NCBI GenBank assembly: GCA_002691095.1
Contig: NZGU01000022.1
Location: 80,425-87,616 of the forward strand
Length of the DNA stretch: 7,192 nucleotides
Direction: 5' to 3'
From: Kiritimatiellaceae bacterium
GTDB lineage: Bacteria; Verrucomicrobiota; Kiritimatiellia; Kiritimatiellales; Pontiellaceae
Shown: piece by piece, positions 1 to 5,789 of the stretch
Position numbering within the stretch: position 1 is the stretch's first letter
Layout of the letters: every line of letters begins with the position of its first letter
Position numbers and translations under genes: made by a program
Notes under the pieces: generated by a model
Told to the model about the DNA's origin: nothing
Database searches by the model: none
Seen by the model: only the letters and a program-made list of their open reading frames with translations

Positions 1-308
1 GAGATGTCACGCAGATTAGGGTTGAGGCGCTAACAAGGGCTAAATCTGTTGGGGAATGGTGGTGTTGATCGGGCGCGGTGATGGGTGGGTGGAAGCGTTC
101 AGCTTATCGTTAATCCTGACCCGCTTGAGAAATAGACGTTGCCTTCAAAACGGGCGTTGTCCAAGTAGGGTCGAGGATCTGGTTAGCGACCTTTTCTTCG
201 GCTGTTTTAGGAGTCACTTTTTTTCGGTTTCATTGACAATAGTTTTGCTGATTTAATATCAAAGTTCTTGCTTATCCTTTGCCTTTCTCTGAATCCCACC
301 TGATGAAC

Positions 309-328
309 CGAGCAATGACGAGCAATCA
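309..328. repeat. Two-copy 10-bp tandem repeat
   Basis: CGAGCAATGA (309-318) is followed directly by CGAGCAATCA (319-328), with nine of ten bases identical. It is too short to assign a role. It could be a chance slippage product or a pair of half-sites. Confidence 0.5.
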
Positions 329-458
329 TGAATCTAAATAGCTTTTTTGAGGTTTCAGAATATTGTTTGTCTTTGATTAGTTTCGTTATGTTTTCAATTT
401 GTTGTTTTGTTTCATTTTATTATCAAGGTCTCATGGATAATTGGAAAACTTGTTGGCT

Positions 459-474
459 AGGCGGGCTACCGCCT
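459..474. other. Short GC-rich hairpin in an AT-rich spacer
   Basis: AGGCGG and CCGCCT form a perfect 6-bp stem around a four-base GCTA loop. It stands out because the surrounding 300 bases are AT-rich. On the + side it is followed by a T-rich but G-interrupted stretch, so it is at best a weak terminator. No gene clearly ends into it within the window. Confidence 0.4.
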
Positions 475-616
475 TCGGTGTGTTGTTTAGTTTGGCGCAG
501 GCAAACTTTCATAAGAAAATACAGTATAACGTGTTATTTATTTCTATACAAGTTCTTTTCCAAAGAGGTTGATTGTAGATGAAAACAGGCGGTTTGAGCC
601 GAATGGAGATGCGTAG

Positions 617-748
617 TTGATGGATCAGGTGGGGGACGTTTTACGGTTTCAGCATTATGCGTTTCGAACGGAGGGTACGTATTGTTTTTGGATCGAGGGG
701 TTTCTGCAGGTTTTTAATGATGAGCGGCACCCGAATGAGATGGGCGCG
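617..748 (+). pseudogene. Integron-integrase-like tyrosine recombinase, N-terminal remnant
   Basis: About 44 codons, starting at TTG 617 or more likely ATG 620, match the N-terminal SAM-like core-binding domain of integron integrases and related tyrosine recombinases. The pattern is (L)MDQV..DVLR, then HY..RTE, a Tyr two residues on, WI, F, and a final ERHPNEMGA. Intact relatives run about 320 residues and carry the R...HxxR...Y active site in the C-terminal domain. Here the similarity stops after EMGA near 748. The frame continues to 865 only as unrelated sequence that crosses the 3' end of fucP. There is one extra residue before the RHP motif. A GGAG lies at 605-608, 11 bases before the ATG. 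I infer a truncated relic with no recombinase activity. Confidence 0.7.
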
Positions 749-764
749 TTGATGGGGTGGAGTC

Positions 765-799
765 GGCGCAGATCTGTTGTGGGCAATAGATCTGTCGCC
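765..799 (-). terminator. Hairpin just downstream of fucP, possible terminator
   Basis: GGCGCAGATCT (765-775) and AGATCTGTCGCC (788-799) form an 11-bp stem with one bulged base (T795) around a 12-base loop. It begins 17 bases beyond the fucP stop codon in the direction of fucP transcription. No T-run follows on the minus strand, so this is not a canonical intrinsic terminator. It could still stabilise the 3' end of the message or end transcription with Rho. AGATCTGT is also directly repeated, at 770-777 and 788-795. Confidence 0.45.
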
Positions 800-815
800 G
801 TTTCTGAGTGGGGGA

Positions 816-2195
816 TTAGTGGCGTGCGAGGACGGTGTAGGCGCGGTGACCGAAGATGGCGATGACGACGAATGAGATGAAGGGCATGAAGAAGGAGAGG
901 CTGACGGCGTTGAGTTTGCCTAGGCCGTCACCGTCCATGATGAAGCCCATGGCGAGGGGCATGAGGGCGCCGCCGACGATGGCGAAGACCAATCCGGCAG
1001 AACCGATTTTGGCGTCATCGCCGGTGCCTTTGAGGGCGATGCCGTAGATGGTGGGGAACATGAGGGACATGCAGCCGGAGATGCCGATGAGGCAGAGTAG
1101 GCCGGCATAGTTTTGAAGGAAGATGGTGAAGAGCATGAGGATGGCGGCGAGGGTGGAGAGTTGCATGAGTAGTTTGCCGGGGGTTAGGTATTTGAGCAAA
1201 AAGGTGCAGACGAAGCGACTAATGAGAAAGAGTCCCATGGCGGCGATGTTGTAGTTCTGGGCTTTGGAGAGGGTCATGCCGGGGACGTTTTCCATGGCGT
1301 ATTGGATGACGAAGGTCCAGCAGGTGATCTGGGCGGCAACATAGAAGGTTTGGGCGATGACGCCTTCCCACCAGCAGTTATTTTTGAAGAGCCGTTTGGC
1401 GCTTTCGAGGGGGCTGGAGTGATTGCCGCGGTTTCCGGTGTCGGGCATTTTTTTGAGTAGGAAGAGGATGAACATGATGAGCACGACACCGCCGAGAATG
1501 GCATAGGGGTTGCGGATGATGGCGACGTCTGCCATTTGATTGGCGGCGTGGGTGGTGGGCTCGGCTGCTTTGAAGGCTTCGTATGCTTCGGTGATGCGGC
1601 TGTTGACTTCGCTGGCGGGGAGGGCGTTGTATTCGGGGTTGGCGGCCATCTGATTGTCTCGAAATTGAGAGGTGGATAGTTTGGCGAGAATGAGTTTGCT
1701 GGCGGTGAACATGCCGAGTAGGGAGCCGATGGGGTTGAAGGCTTGGGCGAGGTTGAGGCGTTGGGTGGCGGTCTCTTCGTCGCCCATGGAGAGGATGTAG
1801 GGGTTGGCGGTGGTCTCGAGGAAGGCGAGGCCGAAGGTGAGAACGTAGAGGGAGAGGGGGAACCAGATAAACTGCATGGTGAGGGCGGCGGGAATGAAGA
1901 GGAGTGCGCCGGTGGCATAGAGGGCGAGGCCGAGTAGAATGCCGGCTTTGTAGGAGTATTTTTGAATGAAGAGGGCGGCGGGGATGGCCATGGTGGCATA
2001 GCCGCCGTAGAAGGCGAATTGGATGGTGCTGCTTTGTGCGTTGCTCAGGTTGTCGAAAACGGCTTTGAAAGCGGCGACGAGGGGGTTGGTAATATCGTTG
2101 GCAAAACCCCAGAGGGCAAAGAGTGAGGTGACGAGAATAAAGGACCCGATGAAATGTTTGGGTACGACGGCGTGTTTTGCTGATTGATCTTCCAT
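816..2195 (-). CDS. fucP: L-fucose:H+ symporter family permease (MFS, FucP-like)
   Basis: A 459-residue inner-membrane sugar transporter of the fucose:H+ symporter branch of the major facilitator superfamily, expected to bring L-fucose into the cytoplasm with a proton. About twelve membrane segments can be traced, with hydrophobic blocks near residues 15-35, 58-78, 86-106, 228-248, 345-372 and 431-449. FucP signatures include WGFANDITNPL (29-39), SYKAGI (81-86), LETTANP (126-132), RLNLAQAFN (146-154) and VAAQITCW (286-293), followed by ENVPGMT. Glu127 aligns with E. coli Glu135. The E. coli Asp46 position is Asn37 here, with Asp34 three residues earlier. The loop at about 171-227 is longer than in E. 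coli. Start ATG 2195 has AGGAG at 2203-2207; the stop is TAA. The gene diverges from the reductase-dehydrogenase-fucU operon, which supports a fucose role. Another deoxy-sugar or hexose cannot be excluded. Confidence 0.85.
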   Translation of the reverse strand: MEDQSAKHAVVPKHFIGSFILVTSLFALWGFANDITNPLVAAFKAVFDNLSNAQSSTIQFAFYGGYATMAIPAALFIQKYSYKAGILLGLALYATGALLFIPAALTMQFIWFPLSLYVLTFGLAFLETTANPYILSMGDEETATQRLNLAQAFNPIGSLLGMFTASKLILAKLSTSQFRDNQMAANPEYNALPASEVNSRITEAYEAFKAAEPTTHAANQMADVAIIRNPYAILGGVVLIMFILFLLKKMPDTGNRGNHSSPLESAKRLFKNNCWWEGVIAQTFYVAAQITCWTFVIQYAMENVPGMTLSKAQNYNIAAMGLFLISRFVCTFLLKYLTPGKLLMQLSTLAAILMLFTIFLQNYAGLLCLIGISGCMSLMFPTIYGIALKGTGDDAKIGSAGLVFAIVGGALMPLAMGFIMDGDGLGKLNAVSLSFFMPFISFVVIAIFGHRAYTVLARH

Positions 2196-2269
2196 ACGAC
2201 TGCTCCTGTTGATTTCTCTATTTAATACGAGATGATGCCTTGCATTTATTGTTTGAGTCCAGTTTTAAT

Positions 2270-2284
2270 CGATACGTTATATCG
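2270..2284. promoter_or_regulatory. Candidate operator, CGATA-N5-TATCG
   Basis: CGATA (2270-2274) and TATCG (2280-2284) are perfect inverted repeats around five bases. They overlap the best rightward -10 candidate and lie centrally between the two divergent genes. This spacing suits a dimeric repressor covering both promoters. I do not recognise the motif as belonging to a specific regulator family. Confidence 0.35.
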
Positions 2285-2317
2285 GGATCTTGTGCGGTTG
2301 ATTACTGTTCTAAGGAT

Positions 2318-2331
2318 AGCGCATCTGCGCT
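2318..2331. promoter_or_regulatory. Candidate operator palindrome AGCGCA-TC-TGCGCT
   Basis: A 14-base palindrome with perfect 6-bp arms and a two-base centre sits 43 bases before the reductase start codon, downstream of the likely rightward promoter. It could be a repressor site or a small 5'-leader hairpin. It is GC-rich in an otherwise AT-rich spacer, which argues against chance, but no family assignment is possible. Confidence 0.4.
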
Positions 2332-2374
2332 TGTTTTCCCGTAGGTGTGTTGCATCTTGTATGAGGAGGTTTGT

Positions 2375-3412
2375 ATGAAGCAGAGTTTTAGTAGGAATGC
2401 ATTGGGCGTGAATCCGGCGGATATACCGGTGAAGGTGTTGAATAATGGGGAACGAATGCCGACGATCGGGATTGGTACGTTTGGTTCGGATTTATACAAT
2501 GCGGATCAGGTGGCGGATGCGGTGATCTATGCGGCGGAGGTTGGACAGCGGTTTTTTGATTGCGCATCGGTGTATAGCAATGAGAAGGAGATTGGTGCGG
2601 CGTTTCAAGTGATTCTTGAGGGCGGGGTGCCGCGTGAAGAGCTGTTTATCACGTCGAAGGTATGGAACGATAGGCATGGCGAGGGCGAGGTGATTGCTTC
2701 GTGCAAGCAGACGCTGGCGGATTTGGGATTGGATTATTTGGATCTCTATCTGGTGCATTGGCCGTTTCCTAACTTTCACCCGCCGGGCTGTTCGGTTGAA
2801 TCGCGAAGCCCGGATTCAAAACCGTATATTCATGAGGATTATATGGTCGTGTGGCGGCAGATGGAGCAGCTGGTGGAAGAGGGATTGGTTCGTTCCATCG
2901 GCACCTCTAATATGACCATTCCAAAGATGAATTTGTTGCTGCCGGATTGTCGGATCAAACCGGCGGTGAATGAGATGGAGCTGCATCCTCATTTCCAGCA
3001 GCAGGCGTTTGTGGATTATTTGGTAGAGCGGGAGATTCAGCCGATTGGGTTTTGCCCCATCGGTTCGCCGAAGCGGCCGGAGCGGGATAAAACCGAGACG
3101 GATACGGTGGATATTGAAGATCCGGTGGTAGTGCAGGCGGCAGAGCGGCTGGGGGTGCATCCGGCGGTGGTCTGCTTGAAGTGGGCGGTGCAGCGGGGTG
3201 TGGTCCCGATTCCGTTTTCGGTTACGCCCTCGAAGATTGAGTCGAACTTACGTTGTGCGTTGCCGGACTCTCTGGTGTTAACGGATGCCGAAATGGAGGC
3301 ATTGGGGAGCATTGATAAAGGATGCCGCTTAATCAAGGGGCAGGTTTTTTTATGGGAAGATGCCGCGGGCTGGGACGTTCTGTGGGATGAAGATGGAACG
3401 ATTGCAACATAA
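2375..3412 (+). CDS. Aldo/keto reductase, possible sugar or aldehyde dehydrogenase
   Basis: A 345-residue cytoplasmic NAD(P)-dependent oxidoreductase with the AKR (beta/alpha)8 fold. The catalytic tetrad is visible: Asp62 (RFFDCA), Tyr67 (VYSNEKEIG), Lys95 (FITSKVW) and His128 (YLVHWP). Later family motifs are VRSIGTSN (172-179), NEMELHP (199-205) and the cofactor stretch IPFSVTPSKIESN (279-291). Most relatives have IPKS with a later Arg; here the Lys is Phe281 and the Arg is Lys287, which suggests weaker NADPH and perhaps more NADH use. ATG 2375 is chosen over GTG 2345 because AGGAGG (2364-2369) stands five bases before it. The next gene starts 22 bases after the stop, so they form one operon. 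Beside fucU it may oxidise L-fucose, as some AKR-family fucose or aldose dehydrogenases do, or act on lactaldehyde. The substrate is inferred from context only. Confidence 0.85.
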   Translation: MKQSFSRNALGVNPADIPVKVLNNGERMPTIGIGTFGSDLYNADQVADAVIYAAEVGQRFFDCASVYSNEKEIGAAFQVILEGGVPREELFITSKVWNDRHGEGEVIASCKQTLADLGLDYLDLYLVHWPFPNFHPPGCSVESRSPDSKPYIHEDYMVVWRQMEQLVEEGLVRSIGTSNMTIPKMNLLLPDCRIKPAVNEMELHPHFQQQAFVDYLVEREIQPIGFCPIGSPKRPERDKTETDTVDIEDPVVVQAAERLGVHPAVVCLKWAVQRGVVPIPFSVTPSKIESNLRCALPDSLVLTDAEMEALGSIDKGCRLIKGQVFLWEDAAGWDVLWDEDGTIAT

Positions 3413-3422
3413 TTTCAAAAGC

Positions 3423-3427
3423 AGGAG
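3423..3427 (+). promoter_or_regulatory. Ribosome binding site of the medium-chain dehydrogenase
   Basis: AGGAG ends seven bases before ATG 3435 and fixes that start. It lies within the 22-base gap after the reductase stop codon. Confidence 0.7.
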
Positions 3428-3434
3428 ATGAAGA

Positions 3435-4547
3435 ATGAGTGAGCAACCTGAAAAGATGGTGGGTGCGTATTTGCCGGGTGATAGTACGGTGGAGTTCAAA
3501 GAGTATGAGATTCCGGAGCTGAGGCATGGTGAGGTGTTGATTCGTACGAAGGCTTCGACGATTTGTGGGTCGGATATACGCTGTATTTATAATGAACACT
3601 TGGGCAAAGGGCCGGAGGCCTATCAGCATGAGATGGTGGCGGGACATGAGCCGGCGGGGCAGGTGGTGGCTGTGGGCCCGGGGATGCGTGAGTTTAAAGA
3701 GGGTGACCGGGTAGTGGTGTATCATATTTCCGGTTGTGGGCTTTGTAATGACTGTCGGCGTGGGTATCAGATTTCCTGCACGAGTGAGAAGTACCGCAAG
3801 GCGTATGGCTGGCAGCGACACGGCGGCATGGCACCTTATATCGTGGCGGAGGAGAAGGATTTGGTTCATCTGCCGGAGGCGTTAACGTATGCGGACGGCG
3901 CTCAAGTGGCATGCGGTTTTGGAACGGTGTATGAAGGGCTGGAGAAGATCGGGATCAGCGGTAACGATGCAGTGTTGATTACGGGTCTGGGGCCGGTGGG
4001 CTTGGCAGCAGCGATGTTGTGCCGGTGTCTGGGCGCTAACAATATCATTGGCATCGAAGCGGTGCCGGAGCGCGTAGAGATTGCGCGTAAGTTACCACTA
4101 CGGATGGGGGATGATTCGGTTAAGTTGTTCGATACCGTGTTGCAGGCGGGGCCGAATAATGTCGAGGATGTTCGGGCGTAAACCGGCGGCCATGGTGTTG
4201 AGCGGGCGGTGGAGTGTTCGGCGCATGAGCAGGCTCGGTTGACGGCGGTGCAGGCAACGCGAAAGTGGGGCCGGATTGCGCTGATTGGTGAGGGGGGAAC
4301 CATGAGTGCTGATTTTGCACCGAGTCGGGATATGATTCATGATCAGAAGACGATGTATGGTTCGTGGGTGACCAACCTGTGGCGGATGGAAGAGTTGCTC
4401 GAGCGTTTGGCGCGTTGGGGCGTGCATCCGGCGGACTTGATTACACATCGCTTCTCGTTGGACGACGCGCCGAAAGCGTATGAATTGATGGCGAGCGGCA
4501 AATGCGGTAAGGTTGCGGTTTGTTTTGATGAGGAGCTGGAGGGCTAA
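3435..4547 (+). pseudogene. Zinc-dependent medium-chain dehydrogenase, interrupted by an in-frame TAA
   Basis: Without the interruption this would be a medium-chain alcohol/polyol dehydrogenase of about 370 codons. The first part (residues 1-248) has the catalytic zinc ligands Cys44 (TICGSD) and His71-Glu72 (AGHEPAG), and four structural-zinc cysteines at 101, 104, 107 and 115. It also has the Rossmann motif GLGPVG (184-189) followed by IEAVPERVE, whose acidic residue favours NAD. Codon 249 (4179-4181) is TAA. The same frame then continues with family sequence for 121 codons (TGGHGVERAVECS, later HDQK..YGSW and SGKCGKVAV) to TAA 4545-4547. No frameshift is involved. Relatives usually have Leu or another residue where the stop falls. 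It may be a recent nonsense mutation or a sequencing error. The stretch at 219-238 looks longer than in typical family members. If active, the likely role is oxidation of a sugar, sugar acid or alcohol in the fucose pathway. Confidence 0.8.
4538..4543 (+). promoter_or_regulatory. Ribosome binding site deciding the fucU start
   Basis: GGAGGG lies inside the last codons of the dehydrogenase, five bases before ATG 4549. It selects this ATG over the in-frame upstream ATG at 4513. FucU could therefore be translated even if the dehydrogenase is cut short. Confidence 0.75.
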
Positions 4548-4548
4548 G

Positions 4549-4992
4549 ATGCTTAAAGGGATTGATCCAATCGTGTCGCCGGAACTGTTAAAAATTATGG
4601 CGGAGATGGGGCATGGAGACGAGCTGATTTTGGCGGATGCGCACTTTCCGGGTGCGACCTTCTGTCCGAAGAATGTACTGCGGGGCGATGGGCTGGAAAT
4701 TCCCGATCTGTTGCGCGGCATTCTGCCGCTGTTTGAGCTGGATTCATATGCCGATCCGCTCTTGATGATGGCGGCGGTGGAGGGCGATGCGCTCGACCCG
4801 CAGGTGGAGGCGGATTATATGGCAGCGGTACATGCCGTGGTGCCGGAAGCGGCGCCGCCGGTGCGGATCGACCGCTTTGCTTTCTATGATCGGGCGGAAA
4901 AAGCGTTTGCGTGTGTGATTACGGGTACGACTGCAAAATACGGCAATATTATTCTGAAGAAGGGCGTTACGCCGCTTGCAAGTTCTGAATAG
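4549..4992 (+). CDS. fucU: L-fucose mutarotase (RbsD/FucU family)
   Basis: A 147-residue cytoplasmic enzyme that interconverts the alpha and beta anomers of L-fucose, supplying the form used by the next enzyme. The match to the 140-residue E. coli FucU, as I recall it, is close and almost end to end. It has SPELLK (10-15), AEMGHGDE (18-25) with His22 at the catalytic position, DAHFP (30-34), DGLEIPDLL, PLFELDSYADPL (60-71), MMAAVEGD (73-80), RFAFYDRAEKAF (109-120) and AKYGNIILKKG (129-139). These features separate FucU from the ribose pyranase RbsD. The start lies one base after the dehydrogenase stop (TAA-G-ATG), so it is the last gene of the operon; the stop is TAG. This gene is the strongest evidence that the cluster handles L-fucose. 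Confidence 0.93.
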   Translation: MLKGIDPIVSPELLKIMAEMGHGDELILADAHFPGATFCPKNVLRGDGLEIPDLLRGILPLFELDSYADPLLMMAAVEGDALDPQVEADYMAAVHAVVPEAAPPVRIDRFAFYDRAEKAFACVITGTTAKYGNIILKKGVTPLASSE

Positions 4993-4993
4993 G

Positions 4994-5022
4994 AACCTAT
5001 CAAATGTTATAAGCGTTAGGTT
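4994..5022. terminator. Weak inverted repeat between convergent operons
   Basis: AACCTA (4994-4999) and TAGGTT (5017-5022) pair around a 17-base loop in the 23-base gap between fucU and the convergent PEP-CTERM gene. It also overlaps that gene's stop codon. There is no T-run on either side, so a bidirectional terminator is plausible from position only. Confidence 0.25.
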
Positions 5023-5789
5023 GGGTCGTATTTAGTATATTCGCCTACGAATTTGTCCAACTTATCTGTCAGTAATCGATAGTGTCTTGGGGATCTAAGG
5101 GAGGGATGAGTGCCTTTATTTCGCTTTAGAAGAAGTAAAAGCGAGCTCAGTGTTAAGATACCGATGGTTTGGGGCTCAGGGATGATCTGAACATTATCAA
5201 TGTACACTTCGCCGGAGGAAGTTTCTGCGATAGCACTGCGTCTACTGCGTTGTGATAGAATCCGTAATGCAAAAACATTTTCATATACTTGGTCAAACGT
5301 ATCAGGGCCGGAAGTACCGCCCTCCATCGCGCTACTCGATTTTATCATGGTTTCTTCCGATATGGGGATTTCAATTTGCTGCCATCCCGAAGAAGGATCA
5401 ACGATGGTGGATAAAGAGGATGCGAACCAGGTGCCTGACATGGGATTGCCAGTAGTGCCGATGGCGGCACGAAGATAGATGGATTCTCCCAGGGTAGATT
5501 GGTTGCGAACGTGGAGGCGAATTGCTGTGACGCCTTTCGTGGCGTAGTTACCCGTCCAGTCGGGGGCTGTATTAAACATGATCACCCCGCGGCGGGGCGC
5601 GATTCCGTTTGGATTGAGACGCAAATAGGGGTTGGATTCACTGAGTCCGTTTGGACTGGTTTCGGTGGTCCATTTGCCTGTGTCCCACCCTTCCTCGTCC
5701 GTTGTGAAGCTGGAGAGTGCAATGGAGGCATATGAGGGTGTTAGGATGATTCCCGTGGTGAATAGCGCGGCTAGGATATGTTTTTTCAT
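5016..5789 (-). CDS. PEP-CTERM sorting-domain surface protein
   Basis: A 257-residue exported protein. A signal peptide spans about residues 1-22 (MKK, hydrophobic ILAALF..GIIL, then SYAS). The middle (about 27-200) starts with SFTTDEEGWDTG and looks like a beta-sandwich domain of the laminin-B or carbohydrate-binding-like type, which is a weak assignment. A classic PEP-CTERM signal follows: PEP (204-206), a hydrophobic segment (207-221) and the basic cluster KRNK (222-225). In this system an exosortase removes the anchor and the protein is presented at the cell surface, often with exopolysaccharide. Such proteins normally end within a few residues of the basic cluster, but this one runs 32 residues further. 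The start overlaps the DUF1501 stop as TAATG with no clear Shine-Dalgarno, suggesting translational coupling. The ligand is unknown. Confidence 0.8.
   Translation of the reverse strand: MKKHILAALFTTGIILTPSYASIALSSFTTDEEGWDTGKWTTETSPNGLSESNPYLRLNPNGIAPRRGVIMFNTAPDWTGNYATKGVTAIRLHVRNQSTLGESIYLRAAIGTTGNPMSGTWFASSLSTIVDPSSGWQQIEIPISEETMIKSSSAMEGGTSGPDTFDQVYENVFALRILSQRSRRSAIAETSSGEVYIDNVQIIPEPQTIGILTLSSLLLLLKRNKGTHPSLRSPRHYRLLTDKLDKFVGEYTKYDPT

Larger units (their letters stand above)
1..616. other. Gene-poor region upstream of the integrase remnant
   Basis: I see no convincing gene here on either strand. Open frames at 56-256 (+) and 328-582 (+), and a 35-codon GTG-started frame at 110-217 (-), lack ribosome binding sites and resemble no family I recognise. 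The part from about 240 to 580 is AT-rich. What can be seen is a tandem repeat at 309-328, a hairpin at 459-474 and a 7-bp inverted repeat, 28-34 with 182-188. The region lies just upstream of an integron-integrase-like fragment, so it may be degraded mobile DNA, but no complete attC or attI site was found. Confidence 0.5.
2196..2374. promoter_or_regulatory. Divergent control region between fucP and the reductase operon
   Basis: These 179 bases must hold the start signals for both fucP (leftward) and the plus-strand operon (rightward). The middle is AT-rich. A weak rightward promoter pair is TTGAGT (2253-2258) and TATATC (2278-2283) with a long 19-base spacer. For fucP, TATTAA on the minus strand within 2220-2226 is a possible -10, but no good -35 was found. 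Two palindromes, listed separately, lie inside. No regulator gene is in the window. Shared control by one sugar-responsive repressor is an inference. Confidence 0.6.

Noticed and set aside
110..217. A 35-codon minus-strand frame starting at GTG 217
   Set aside because: The product looks protein-like, but it has no ribosome site, is very short and resembles nothing I know. An overlapping ATG 233 frame stops after eight codons.
521..540. ATAAC-GT-GTTAT as a possible attI or attC core
   Set aside because: Neither half matches the integron R-box consensus, and no wider paired structure was found.
328..582. An 84-codon plus-strand frame with a hydrophobic, Cys- and Phe-rich start
   Set aside because: It has no ribosome binding site and no recognisable family. 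The hydrophobicity follows from T-rich DNA.
1274..1999. A 241-codon minus-strand open frame inside fucP
   Set aside because: It is shifted relative to the real permease and its product is mostly Pro, Ser, Ala and Thr, as expected of a shadow frame in skewed DNA. It has no domain or ribosome site.
2345..2374. An upstream GTG start giving a ten-residue longer reductase
   Set aside because: The AGGAGG at 2364-2369 lies inside that extension and is ideally spaced for ATG 2375.
4179..4181. Stop-codon recoding (amino acid insertion at TAA)
   Set aside because: The known bacterial insertions of selenocysteine and pyrrolysine use TGA and TAG. TAA also terminates other reading frames in this window, so mutation or error is the simpler reading.
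3333..4721. Several minus-strand open frames opposite the dehydrogenase and fucU (3333-3869, 3902-4303, 4098-4721)
   Set aside because: They lie antisense to clearly recognised genes, give Arg-, Pro- and His-rich low-quality products and show no motifs.
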